Source: Catenulispora sp. GP43
GTDB taxonomy: Bacteria; Actinomycetota; Actinomycetes; Streptomycetales; Catenulisporaceae
Length of the DNA stretch: 64,000 nt
Direction: 5' to 3'
NCBI RefSeq assembly: GCF_041260665.1
Contig: NZ_JBGCCT010000003.1
Span: forward strand, 590,463-654,462
In this document: positions 51,026 to 59,248 of the stretch, piece after piece
Layout: each line of letters begins with the position of its first letter
Position numbering within the stretch: position 1 is the first letter of the stretch
Translations under genes and position numbers: made by a program
Notes under the pieces: model-generated
What the model was told of the DNA's origin: nothing
Database searches by the model: none
The model's input: the letters and a program-made list of their open reading frames with translations, nothing else

Positions 51026-52411
51026 GTGCAATCCCATGACCACCGCACCCGGATCCGCGCCGGCGCGCCGGGCGCCCCCGGCCTGGAGGAGCGGACCGTC
51101 GAGCCGTCCTCGGCGGCGCGCGTCATCGACCTCGGGCTCCGGATCGGCGAGCTGCTGCTGGCCAGCGGGGAAGGTAGCGAGGACGTCGAGGTCGCCATGG
51201 TCGGGATCACCGAGGCGTACGGCCTGGCCGGCTGCGAGACCAACGTCACCTTCACCGTGGTCACGCTGTCCTACCAGCCGAGCCTGATCGACACGCCGCT
51301 CTCCCTGGAGCGCGTGGTGCGGCGCCGGACCGTGGACTACACCAGCCTGGCCGACCTGCACCGGCTGGCCGTGGACATCAGCGCGGGCGGGATGACGCTG
51401 GAGGAGGCGTACGGACGCCTGGCCGCGATCCGCCGGAACAAGTACCCGTATCCGCCCTGGGTGATCATCGTCAGCCTCGGAGCGATCGCCGCGACGGCGG
51501 CCCTGCTGGTCGGCGGCGGCTACGCGGCCAGCCTGCTGGCGTTCGGCTGCGCCATCCTCGGCGACTGGCTGTACCGGCAGCTCGCCAAGACCGGACTACC
51601 GTCGTTCTACCTGCTGGCGGTGGCCGCGGTCCCCGGGGCGATCGCCGCGATCGTCCTGGACCGCCTCGGCATCCACATCAACAGCTCGGCGGTCGTGGTC
51701 GGCGGCGTGTTCACGGTGCTGCCGGGGCGCGCGCTGGTGGCGGCGATCCAGGACGGCCTGACAGGTTTCTACATCACCGCCTCGGCCCGCCTGCTGGAGG
51801 TGGTGTTCCTGGTCGGCGCCCTGGTCAGCGGCATCACCCTGGTCCTGAAGGTGGGCCGCCAGGTCGGCGCGAGCTTCATCGTGGACGAACACCTGGCGCC
51901 GGTCCGCGCCGAGCCGCTGATCGCCCTGGTGGCGGCGGCCCTGGGGGTGTCGTTCGCGGTGGCGGTGCACACCCCGCGGCGCATACTGCCCTTCGCCGCC
52001 GTCGGCGCGGCGTTCAGCTGGGCGGCGGGCACGTACCCGGTCGAGTGGGGCCTGTCCCCGGTGATCGCGACCGGCCTGGCCGCGATGGTCGTCGGCCTGA
52101 TCGGCTACCTGGTCGCCCTGCACTACCGCACATCGGCGCTGCCCTATGTGATTCCCGCCGTAGGGCCCCTGCTCCCGGGCTCCGCCGTGTACTTCGCCAT
52201 GTTGGAGATCACCAGCGGCGACAGCCGCCGCGGCATTGCCTCCCTGGAGACCGCGATCTCCCTGGGCCTGGCCATCGGCGCCGGCGTGAACCTCGGCGGT
52301 GAGCTGGCCCGCGTCTTCACCCGCATGCGCGGCACCAAGGAACTGGTCTTCCGCTTCCGCCGGGACGCCGCGGGGGAGCAGGAACCGGGCCTGCCGCCCC
52401 AACAAGGCTGA
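51026..52411 (+). CDS. ThrE-type threonine/serine exporter
   Basis: 461 residues. A cytoplasmic N-terminal domain (about 30-135: LLLASGEGSEDVEVAMVGITEAYGL, CETNVTFTVVTLSY) is followed by about ten membrane segments in two halves (WVIIVSLGAIAATAALLVGG, FYLLAVAAVPGAIAAIVL; later ALVAAALGVSFAVAVHTP, YVIPAVGPLLPGSAVYFAM). This is the full ThrE architecture with both halves fused. GTG 51026 is preceded by TATCTT (51014-51019) at 6 nt and no SD, so the message is likely leaderless. Confidence 0.92.
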   Translation: MQSHDHRTRIRAGAPGAPGLEERTVEPSSAARVIDLGLRIGELLLASGEGSEDVEVAMVGITEAYGLAGCETNVTFTVVTLSYQPSLIDTPLSLERVVRRRTVDYTSLADLHRLAVDISAGGMTLEEAYGRLAAIRRNKYPYPPWVIIVSLGAIAATAALLVGGGYAASLLAFGCAILGDWLYRQLAKTGLPSFYLLAVAAVPGAIAAIVLDRLGIHINSSAVVVGGVFTVLPGRALVAAIQDGLTGFYITASARLLEVVFLVGALVSGITLVLKVGRQVGASFIVDEHLAPVRAEPLIALVAAALGVSFAVAVHTPRRILPFAAVGAAFSWAAGTYPVEWGLSPVIATGLAAMVVGLIGYLVALHYRTSALPYVIPAVGPLLPGSAVYFAMLEITSGDSRRGIASLETAISLGLAIGAGVNLGGELARVFTRMRGTKELVFRFRRDAAGEQEPGLPPQQG

Positions 52412-52412
52412 A

Positions 52413-52442
52413 GGACGTGACCGCAGTCCCTCGGTCACGTCC
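52413..52442. terminator. terminator hairpin after thrE-like gene
   Basis: Perfect 11-bp stem GGACGTGACCG / CGGTCACGTCC with 8-nt loop, starting one base after the stop codon. Confidence 0.8.
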
Positions 52443-52513
52443 CTCAGCAGCTTTGCACGGCACTGTCCATATGCGATCCGCATACGTGCCGAGCGACATA
52501 TGGAGCCGGTCTG

Positions 52514-52741
52514 TCACCCGCCGCTCTTGCGACGGAACTGCCGCTTGGCCCCGGCCTTCCCGTGAGCGGAGTGGATCTTCGAGTCCGAGGGCCCGCCCCC
52601 GGCCCCGCGAGCCCCGTTGCCCCGCTTGGCCTCCAGTGCCTCCAGGAAACGCCGCTTCTGCTCGTCGGCGTCCGAAGCAGCCTCCGGCCCACCCCCCGGC
52701 TCGCCGGGCTCCGACTGCGATCCCGCCGCGGTGGTGTCCAT
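52514..52741 (-). CDS. DUF5302 small protein
   Basis: 75 residues. The segment DEQKRRFLEALEAKRG and the C-terminal SKIHSAHGKAGAKRQFRRK are the hallmark of DUF5302, a small conserved actinobacterial protein of unknown function. The basic C-terminus may bind nucleic acid. ATG 52741 has AGGAGG at 5-6 nt. The reading frame is open further upstream but the SD fixes the start. Confidence 0.9.
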   Translation of the reverse strand: MDTTAAGSQSEPGEPGGGPEAASDADEQKRRFLEALEAKRGNGARGAGGGPSDSKIHSAHGKAGAKRQFRRKSGG

Positions 52742-52874
52742 ACCGGCCTCCTGATGCTGTGCGATGTGACGGAAGAGCTGTCCTGGCCAGCCTCCCACGA
52801 CCACCGCGCCCCGCACCACACGGATAACACGCGTCCCGGGACCCGCGACACCGGGTAAGCTGTCAGCGCTACGC

Positions 52875-52947
52875 GCCCTCGTAGCTCAGGGGATAGAGCA
52901 CCCGCCTCCTAAGCGGGGGGCCGTTGGTTCGAATCCAACCGGGGGCA
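52875..52947 (+). tRNA. tRNA-Arg (anticodon CCU)
   Basis: A complete cloverleaf: acceptor GCCCTCG / CGGGGGC with one T-G pair, D stem GCTC/GAGC, anticodon stem CCCGC/GCGGG with loop CTCCTAA (anticodon CCT in DNA), 5-nt variable loop, T stem GTTGG/CCAAC with loop TTCGAAT, discriminator A. The 3' CCA is not encoded. Confidence 0.97.
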
Positions 52948-53051
52948 CTCGCAGTGACATGGGGAACGCGGGACAGGCGGTTCGCCTGGGGTTTTCACGC
53001 TGAGCGACCGGCTCCCGGCCCGCTGAACCCTCAAGTAAGTATGCTCATCGC

Positions 53052-55322
53052 ATGACGCGTCCATTGCGTTCCACGGACCCCACCCGTATCGGCGACTACG
53101 AACTGACCGGCCGGATCGGCGGCGGTGGGATGGGCGACGTGTTCCTGGGACGCTCTCCCAGCGGGCGCATGGCGGCCGTCAAAGTGGTGCGGGACCTGCT
53201 CGCCGACGATCCGCGGTTCCGGGAGCGGTTCCGCCGGGAGGTGGCCGCCGCACGGTCGGTGAGCGGCGCCTACACGGCCGCGGTGCTGGACGCCGATCCC
53301 GATGCCGAGCGGCCGTGGCTGGCCACCGCCTACATCGACGGGCCGTCGCTGCTCGCCCGGGTCTCCGACGGGGGACCCATGGACGCGCGGGAGGCCAGAA
53401 CCCTGGGCGCCGGGCTGGCGGAGGCGCTGCGCGACATCCACCGGGCCGGGCTCGTGCACCGCGACCTGAAGCCCGGGAACGTGCTGCTGGCGGCGGACGG
53501 GCCGCGGCTGATCGACTTCGGCATCATCCGCGCGGAGGACGGCGAGGGCCTCACCGAGACCGGCTACGTCCTCGGCAGCGCCGGCTACATGGCGCCGGAG
53601 CAGGCGGCCGGCGGGGAGGCGACCGCGGCGGCCGACGTCTACTCGCTGGGCGCCGTGCTCACCTTCGCGGCGACCGGCCACGGGCCTTTCGGCGACGGTC
53701 CGACGCCGGGGGTGCTGCTCCGCCAGGCGGCCGGCGACCGGGACATCTCGGCGGTGCCCGAGGGACTGCGCGATGTCGTGGCCCGCTGCCTGGATGCTGT
53801 TCCCGCAGAGCGCCCTTCTACGAACGCTTTGCTGGAACTCCTGAGCGGGAACGCCAGCCTCAAGGAAACGAAGAAGGCGGCGCGGACCAAGAGCGCCGCC
53901 AAGACCCGTACCAAGGACCGCGCTAAGACGCCGGAGCTGGACGATCTGCTCAGAGGCGGCTCGTCGAGTACCCAGAACGCTGAGATCGCGGTGACGCCGA
54001 CGACGCTCATGCGCTCTACTAAGAACGCCGGCAACGCTAAGAACGCCAAGAACGCCAAGAAGCCGTCGCGTCCGACGCCGCAGCCCATCCCGACCCGCCG
54101 CAAGTTCCTCTTCTTCGGCCTGGCCAGCGCTGCGGTCGCCGCCTTCGGCGTGAGCGTCGCCGACATGCCTCACGGTGATTCCAAGACCACCGGCGCCGAG
54201 ACCGATGACAGCGCCCCCAAGAGCGCGACCGAGCTCCCCACCGTCAAGGTCCCCGGTGCCATCGGCGGCCCCGCGAAGAGCCCTGCGTGGTCCAACACCA
54301 TCACCAACGCCGACTACCTCGCGCTGTCCGGAACGTCACTCCTGGTCAAGGGCACCACCCTGTCGGCCTTCGCCGCGTCCACCGGCACCCGGAACTGGGC
54401 CGCCCCCAACGACACCTTCAGCCAGCTCTACGACGGCGTCCTGCCCGCCACCGCGGACGTGGTGTACGAGGGGGCGCCCACCGGCGGCGACCTGATCGCC
54501 GTCGAGGTGGGGACCGGCGCCCAGGCCTGGAGCGTCCCCGGGCCCGCTTCCTGGACCACCCGCGGCTTGGTCGGAGCGTCCGCGGACGTCGTCGTGGTCT
54601 GGTCCTACATCGACACGGCCCAGCCCGACAGCGACGGCCTGTGGGGCGTCGACCCGACGTCGCGCCGGCTGCTGTGGAACACGAAGATCGGCGTCTTCGA
54701 GGGCTCGCCCTACTTCAGCGCCGAGACCGGGCTGATCCTGTTGTCCCAGCCGAACAGCCACCAGCTGACGGCCTACAACGCCAAGACCGGTCAGCTCGCC
54801 TGGACCGCCAAGGACACCACTCCGAATGACGACCCCGCGTTCGCCACCGCGATCGCCAGCCACGGTACGAGCATCTACTGGGCGGCCAACCGCCTGTACG
54901 CCTTCGGCACGAACGGCCGCCCCCTGTGGCCGGTGGGCGCCACCGCAGCGGGCACCGACGGAGCCTTCCACGCGGTCATTGCCGACGACACCACCGTCTA
55001 CGCGGCGTCGCTCGGTTCACTGGAGGAAGAGAGTTACGTCGCCGCCTACAAGGCCTCCGATGGTGCCCCCCTCTGGCTGACGACCTGGCCGAAGAACTTC
55101 CACAACCCGAGCCTGGAGTGCGAACTGGCGCTCGGCGGCGGGAACCTCTACATCGTCGACCACTACAGCGGAACCCTGGTCTGCCTGGACGCCAAGACAG
55201 GCGAGACCAACTGGCAGTACCACGATCCCGGCGCCAGCCCGAACGACGACTGGTCTGTCGTAGCCGATGACCGGAACGTCTTCATCGGCTACGACTCCAC
55301 CGTGCGCGGCTTCGTCGCCTGA
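53052..55322 (+). CDS. serine/threonine protein kinase with extracellular PQQ-like beta-propeller
   Basis: 756 residues. The Hanks-type kinase domain (about 12-270) has GGGGMGDVFLG, Lys in AAVKVV, catalytic loop HRDLKPGNVLL, LIDFGIIR as DFG and GSAGYMAPEQ. A Lys/Ala/Thr-rich juxtamembrane region (about 275-350) leads to one membrane segment (FLFFGLASAAVAAFGVSVA, about residues 355-373). The outer part (about 410-756) has repeated GxxAW/LYAxDAxTG strands of a PQQ-like propeller, a likely ligand sensor. TATGCT (53040-53045) lies 6 nt before ATG 53052 with no SD, suggesting a leaderless message. Confidence 0.93.
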   Translation: MTRPLRSTDPTRIGDYELTGRIGGGGMGDVFLGRSPSGRMAAVKVVRDLLADDPRFRERFRREVAAARSVSGAYTAAVLDADPDAERPWLATAYIDGPSLLARVSDGGPMDAREARTLGAGLAEALRDIHRAGLVHRDLKPGNVLLAADGPRLIDFGIIRAEDGEGLTETGYVLGSAGYMAPEQAAGGEATAAADVYSLGAVLTFAATGHGPFGDGPTPGVLLRQAAGDRDISAVPEGLRDVVARCLDAVPAERPSTNALLELLSGNASLKETKKAARTKSAAKTRTKDRAKTPELDDLLRGGSSSTQNAEIAVTPTTLMRSTKNAGNAKNAKNAKKPSRPTPQPIPTRRKFLFFGLASAAVAAFGVSVADMPHGDSKTTGAETDDSAPKSATELPTVKVPGAIGGPAKSPAWSNTITNADYLALSGTSLLVKGTTLSAFAASTGTRNWAAPNDTFSQLYDGVLPATADVVYEGAPTGGDLIAVEVGTGAQAWSVPGPASWTTRGLVGASADVVVVWSYIDTAQPDSDGLWGVDPTSRRLLWNTKIGVFEGSPYFSAETGLILLSQPNSHQLTAYNAKTGQLAWTAKDTTPNDDPAFATAIASHGTSIYWAANRLYAFGTNGRPLWPVGATAAGTDGAFHAVIADDTTVYAASLGSLEEESYVAAYKASDGAPLWLTTWPKNFHNPSLECELALGGGNLYIVDHYSGTLVCLDAKTGETNWQYHDPGASPNDDWSVVADDRNVFIGYDSTVRGFVA

Positions 55323-55330
55323 GCGGCGCG

Positions 55331-55894
55331 CTATAGCGATTTCGCGTCCTCCCACCCGGACAGGTCGTAGTTGAAGTACGCGTTCGGGAAGACGAACTTC
55401 CCGTCGGGCATCCCGTTGAGCCCGCCGGACCCGTCGTACGCCTTGAAGATCTGCACCGACCGGGTCAGACAGTTGTCCTCGGCCAGGTTGTAGGGCCGTG
55501 CGAAGCCCGCCGCCACCGCCGCCTCGGCCGCGCTCTGGTCGTCGGCGGCCGTGTCCTTGCAGCGGTAGCTCTTGTAGCCGCCGGACTCGTTCAGCGTCGC
55601 GAAGTCCTGGAGCATCTGCTGCTCCGGAGCGTGCTTCTCCCAGTTGTGGTCGGCCAGCGTGGCGCCGTAGTCCCAGGTGTCGCTGCCGTCGGACCAGCGG
55701 TAGGCCCAGGCGACGTGCCCGAGGGACAGCGCGCCCTTGGGGGCGTCGAACATGCAGACCCGGCCGGTCGCGGCGTGGGGGTCCGCGGCGGCGGCCGTGG
55801 CGGCGGCGGCCGGTGCGACGGCGACGCCCGCGGTGACTGTGGCCGCGAATGTGGCGAGGGCCACAGTGGCGGTCCTCCGACGGCGAATCCTCAT
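55331..55894 (-). CDS. secreted protein, possible papain-like (NlpC/LRAT-type) fold
   Basis: 187 residues with a signal peptide (RRRRTATVALATFAATVTAGVAVAPAAA split over residues 3-30). The mature part has SLGHVAWAYRW and, about 90 residues later, EDNCLTRSVQIFKAYDG. A His followed by an Asn-Cys helix is the order seen in circularly permuted NlpC/P60-like (LRAT-type) enzymes, so a cysteine-hydrolase fold is possible; this is weak. ATG 55894 has GGAGGACAGG upstream. It is convergent with the kinase gene, 8 nt apart. Confidence 0.65.
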   Translation of the reverse strand: MRIRRRRTATVALATFAATVTAGVAVAPAAAATAAAADPHAATGRVCMFDAPKGALSLGHVAWAYRWSDGSDTWDYGATLADHNWEKHAPEQQMLQDFATLNESGGYKSYRCKDTAADDQSAAEAAVAAGFARPYNLAEDNCLTRSVQIFKAYDGSGGLNGMPDGKFVFPNAYFNYDLSGWEDAKSL

Positions 55895-56039
55895 CCTGTC
55901 CTCCCGTTTCGGCGGGGATCCGGTGCTCCCGCCGCTGTCGACGGCCCCGTCTTCCGAGGCCCGGCAGTGGAATGATCTAACGCGAGTCAGTGTTGTTAAC
56001 GACGACACGACGACGAGGTCTCACCGAAGGAGTACCACC

Positions 56040-56540
56040 ATGGCCGACACCCTTCTCATCGCGTACGACGGTTCCGCTGACGCCAAGACAGCCCTGGAGT
56101 ACACGGCCCGGACGTTCCCCGGCCGGCAGGCCGTCCTGCTCACCGTGTGGGAGCCGCTGATGAGCCAGCTGGGCGTCGCCGAGGCCTTCGTCGGGGCGGT
56201 GGCCACCGAGGACGAGGAGAAGGTCGTCGAGCAGAGCGCCGAGCAGGTCGCCAAGGACGGCGCCGCGCTGGCCACCGAGGCCGGCCTGAAGGCGACCGCG
56301 CGCTGGGAGTCCGAGGGCGCGCAGTCGGTGTGGCAGACCATCGAGCGCGTGGCCGACGAGCTCGACGCCGACCTGATCGTGACCGGCTCCCGCGGCCTGA
56401 CCGGCCTGCACTCGCTGCTCGTGGGCAGCGTGTCGGCGAAGGTACTGCGGCACGCCAAGCGTCCGGTGCTGGTCGTCCCCTCGGCCGACCTGGCCAAGGG
56501 CCGCGGTGAGAACCCCGAGGGCGACTCCGTCGAGGCCTGA
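56040..56540 (+). CDS. universal stress protein (UspA family)
   Basis: A 166-residue single Usp domain. LLIAYDGSADAKTALEY starts the fold, ADLIVTGSRGLTGLHSLLVGSVS carries the G-x2-G-x9-G-S ATP-binding motif near residue 125, and VLVVPS ends it. It is therefore of the ATP-binding type. ATG 56040 has GAAGGAG at 7 nt. It is a single-gene unit ended by a hairpin. Confidence 0.95.
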   Translation: MADTLLIAYDGSADAKTALEYTARTFPGRQAVLLTVWEPLMSQLGVAEAFVGAVATEDEEKVVEQSAEQVAKDGAALATEAGLKATARWESEGAQSVWQTIERVADELDADLIVTGSRGLTGLHSLLVGSVSAKVLRHAKRPVLVVPSADLAKGRGENPEGDSVEA

Positions 56541-56562
56541 CGCTAATACGCTTGACCGCTAT

Positions 56563-56593
56563 AGGGCCGGTGACGCTATGCGTTGCCGGCCCT
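56563..56593. terminator. bidirectional terminator overlapping a sigma factor 3' end
   Basis: 8-bp stem AGGGCCGG / CCGGCCCT with a 15-nt loop between convergent genes. The right arm lies within the last codons of the sigma factor. Confidence 0.55.
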
Positions 56594-57109
56594 TAGCCGT
56601 GCGGTGACCGCGTGCATCCCGCGACTCGCCGTGGACTTCACCGTTCCGCGTGTGACGCCCAGTGTCCGGGCGATCTCGGTTTCCGAGAGATCTCCCCAAT
56701 AGCGCAGCACCAGTACTTCTCGCTGCCTAGTGGGGAGCGCCTTCACGGCCTCCAGGACTTCGCGGTGCTCCAGCGGCAGCAGCGCCGTCGCCTCGGCGGG
56801 CTCCACGTCCATCGTGTCGAGCACGGCGTATTCGCGTTCGAGCTTGCGCCTGCGCTGAACCGACCGCGCGCGGTTCACCACGGCGGTGCGCAGGTACGAG
56901 GACGGGGCCGCGACGCCTTTGAGCAGGTCGGGGCGGGACCAGAGTTTGACGAACACCTCTTGGACGGCGTCTTCGGCGCTCGCCGTGTCACCGAGCAGCA
57001 GCACCGCCAGCCGGGTCAGCGGCAGCCGGTACCGGGCATAGAGATCGGCGACGTCAATGGTGCCGCTTTGGCTGTGGCATTCCGGGGCGGACAGAACCAT
57101 CGTGGTCAT
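56576..57109 (-). CDS. ECF sigma factor, SigE-family
   Basis: 177 residues from ATG 57109. Region 2 is about 17-85 (DLYARYRLPLTRLAVLLLGDTASAEDAVQEVFVKLW), region 4 about 120-172 (LPTRQREVLVLRYWGDLSETEIARTLGVTRGTVKSTASRGM). An upstream in-frame start at 57175 would add 22 residues without homology. No anti-sigma gene is coupled to it, unlike the two other ECF factors of this group in the window; the next gene upstream on the same strand is rhomboid-like, 87 nt away. Confidence 0.9.
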   Translation of the reverse strand: MTTMVLSAPECHSQSGTIDVADLYARYRLPLTRLAVLLLGDTASAEDAVQEVFVKLWSRPDLLKGVAAPSSYLRTAVVNRARSVQRRRKLEREYAVLDTMDVEPAEATALLPLEHREVLEAVKALPTRQREVLVLRYWGDLSETEIARTLGVTRGTVKSTASRGMHAVTARLRAGNA

Positions 57110-57196
57110 ATATTCAGGGTCCCGGCCGGGCACCCCTGTCGGTAACCACCGAAGGTCTATTCGACCCCCTCCCATAGTGGGGTATGCACGTAAGCC

Positions 57197-57925
57197 CTAT
57201 TGAGGAGTGGCTGGCACGGCTGTGGGCTCTGGTACCGCCTCCAGGCGTACATCGCTAAGCGCGTGCCGCATACGCAGCACCACCACGAGCCCTACAGAGA
57301 ACGACAACACATGCCCTATAGCGGTGTAGTCAGCGTGATCGATGCCCTGCAACAGGCTCGGCGTCGCGCCGGCCAGACAGACGGCCCACACCACCCGCAG
57401 CCACAGCGGTCTCGCGGTGGCGATCGCGACGGTCAGCGCGGTGACCACCAGGTACGACGGACCGGTGTCCCACATGTGCGCGTCCGACGCGGGCAGCGTG
57501 TCGTGGTGGATCCGCCACCAGACCAGTCCCTCGGTGACCAGGCTGACGCCTATGTGCACGCCGCCCAGGAGCAGCACCGTCTTCCGCGCACCCAGTACGG
57601 CGACCACGCTGAACAGCGACAGGGCGAAGAAGGGCCACACCCCCGCGGACTCCTGGGGTATGAAGGCCGACGTGACGAACGCCTCCACGGGATGCCCGTC
57701 CGGCCGGATGTTCGCCAGGTTCGTCGAGCACCAGTCCATGAGCCGCCGCAGCCGGTCGGTGGAGATCGTGTCCTCGACTACAGCCGCGACCGCCAGCGAC
57801 ACCGCGTACCAGAACGCGGGATCGCGCAGCAGTCGCGGCGCGAGGGCGCGGAGTCGGTCGGCGGACAAGGGGACCCCTTTCGGCGGACGGAACCCATCCT
57901 GCCAACGCTCCGGCCGACGCCGCAT
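57197..57925 (-). CDS. rhomboid-like membrane protein
   Basis: 242 residues with about six membrane segments (FWYAVSLAVAAVVEDTI, VWPFFALSLFSVVAVLG, TVLLLGGVHIGVSLVTEGLVWW, YLVVTALTVAIATARPLW, LRVVWAVCLAGATPSLLQ, GHVLSFSVGLVVVLRM). CSTNLANIRPDGHPVEAFVTSAFI after the first segment is typical of the actinobacterial rhomboid-like group. A Gly-Pro-Ser in DTGPSYLVV and a His in DHADYTAIGHVLSF sit where the Ser-His dyad of intramembrane rhomboid proteases would be, so activity is possible but unproved. Confidence 0.78.
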   Translation of the reverse strand: MRRRPERWQDGFRPPKGVPLSADRLRALAPRLLRDPAFWYAVSLAVAAVVEDTISTDRLRRLMDWCSTNLANIRPDGHPVEAFVTSAFIPQESAGVWPFFALSLFSVVAVLGARKTVLLLGGVHIGVSLVTEGLVWWRIHHDTLPASDAHMWDTGPSYLVVTALTVAIATARPLWLRVVWAVCLAGATPSLLQGIDHADYTAIGHVLSFSVGLVVVLRMRHALSDVRLEAVPEPTAVPATPQ

Positions 57926-57970
57926 GATCCCCGGCCGGATTCCGAGCGGGCTGACGATTATCCGCCATCG

Positions 57971-58205
57971 TCAGCCGACGTGCGCGGCCAGGAAGTCCGC
58001 CCAGGCCCCGGCCCCGCGATGTCGGGCGCCAGCCCGGCCGGAACCGCAGGCCGCCCGGGTTCGGGACCACCGGCAGCTTCGCCATGGCGCGCACCGCCTT
58101 GAGCGATCCGCAGGTCGTACCCGCTGCGCGCAGCAGCGGCACGGTGTGCGAGCCGAGGGTGCCGGTGCCGCCGGCGCCGCCGGTGACGAAGATCTGCACG
58201 TTCAC
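57971..58205 (-). pseudogene. remnant of an SDR (NmrA/epimerase-like) gene, ECF41 partner
   Basis: GTG 58205 has a perfect SD (AAGGAG, 5 nt upstream) and begins VNVQIFVTGGAGGTGTLGSH, the Rossmann start of an atypical SDR. About 30 residues later the sequence jumps to AMAKLPVVPNPGGLRFRP, normally deep in the protein, and then to a frame-shifted AWADFLAAHVG-stop, the usual C-terminal end. Most of the coding region has been lost. It is divergent from an ECF41 sigma factor gene, and oxidoreductase/epimerase genes are known genomic partners of that group. Confidence 0.7.
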
Positions 58206-58257
58206 GATCACTCCTTGGTATGACGGTGTCGGCCCGTGGAGCGGGCTACATCGTGAA

Positions 58258-58284
58258 GACACCCGGACCGAGGGATGTGTGACA
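58258..58284 (-). promoter_or_regulatory. ECF41-type promoter facing the SDR remnant
   Basis: TGTCACA-N16-TGTC on the minus strand, close to the ECF41 promoter pattern as I remember it (TGTCACA then CGTC). It ends one base before the ATG of the sigma gene and drives toward the remnant at 58205. Confidence 0.6.
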
Positions 58285-58285
58285 G

Positions 58286-59167
58286 ATGGCCGACGAGAAC
58301 CTCCTCGCCGAGCGGTTCCAGGAGCATCGTCCGAGGTTGCGCGCGGTGGCCTATCGCATGCTCGGCTCCCTGAGCGAGTCCGACGACGCGCTGCAGGAGG
58401 CCTGGCTGCGGGCCGGCGGCGCCGACACCGGCGAGGTGCGCAATTTCGAGGCCTGGCTGACCACGATCGTGGGACGCGTGTGCCTGAACATGCTGCGCTC
58501 GCGGCAGCAGCGTCGCGAGGACTCCCTGGAGATCCACATCCCGGATCCGGTGGTGCGGGCCGAGGACGACTCCGACCCGGAGACCGCCGCCCTGACCGCG
58601 GACTCGGTCGGGCTGGCGATGATGATCGTGCTGGACACCCTCACCCCCGCGGAGCGCTTCGCCTTCGTGCTGCATGACATGTTCGCGGTGCCGTTCGAGG
58701 ACATCGCCGAGGACCTGGAGAAGACGCCGGCGGCGGTCCGCCAGCTCGCCAGCCGGGCCCGGCGGCGGGTCGAGGGGCGCGCGCCGGTCCCCGACCCCGA
58801 CCTCGCGGTGCAGCGCGCGGCCGTCGACGCGTTCTTCGCCGCCGCGCGCAACGGTGATTTCGAGGCGCTGGTCGCCGTCCTGCACCCGGACGTGGTGCTC
58901 CGCGCCGACGGCGGCGTGCTGCGGGCCGGCCAGTCCGTGACGCTGTCCGGAGCGCACACCGTCGCCTCGCAGGCGCAGCTGGCGCGCACCATCGCGCCGT
59001 ACGTCCAGCGCGTCCTCATCAACGGCACGCCGGGCGCCTTCGTCGTGAAGGACGGCAAGCCGATCTCGCTGATGTCCTTCGACGTCGTCGGCGGCAAGGT
59101 GGTGTCGATCCAGGTGATCCTCGACCCCGAGCGGCTCGAGGAGGTCGCCCGGACGCTGGCCGTCTAG
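58286..59167 (+). CDS. ECF41/SigJ-type sigma factor with SnoaL-like C-terminal domain
   Basis: 293 residues. Region 2 is about 7-75 (RFQEHRPRLRAVAYRMLGSLSESDDALQEAWLR), region 4 about 108-165 (LTPAERFAFVLHDMFAVPFEDIAEDL, AAVRQLASRARRRV), and a SnoaL-like domain is about 180-290 (AVDAFFAAARNGDFEALVAVLHPDVVLRADGG). This C-terminal extension replaces an anti-sigma factor in the ECF41 group. ATG 58286 follows the promoter-like TGTGACA by one base. Its usual target gene next door is decayed, so it may now act only on distant genes. Confidence 0.93.
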   Translation: MADENLLAERFQEHRPRLRAVAYRMLGSLSESDDALQEAWLRAGGADTGEVRNFEAWLTTIVGRVCLNMLRSRQQRREDSLEIHIPDPVVRAEDDSDPETAALTADSVGLAMMIVLDTLTPAERFAFVLHDMFAVPFEDIAEDLEKTPAAVRQLASRARRRVEGRAPVPDPDLAVQRAAVDAFFAAARNGDFEALVAVLHPDVVLRADGGVLRAGQSVTLSGAHTVASQAQLARTIAPYVQRVLINGTPGAFVVKDGKPISLMSFDVVGGKVVSIQVILDPERLEEVARTLAV

Positions 59168-59177
59168 CGGTACGGAT

Positions 59178-59220
59178 AGGCCGCGGCGCCGGACCCCTGT
59201 GGGTTCCGGCACCGCGGCCT
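59178..59220. terminator. bidirectional terminator hairpin
   Basis: Outer stem AGGCCGCGG / CCGCGGCCT plus inner GCCGGACCC / GGGTTCCGGC, between convergent sigma factor and MMPL genes. Confidence 0.85.
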
Positions 59221-59248
59221 CTTTAGCGTTCTTCTTCCAAGGGAGCCC

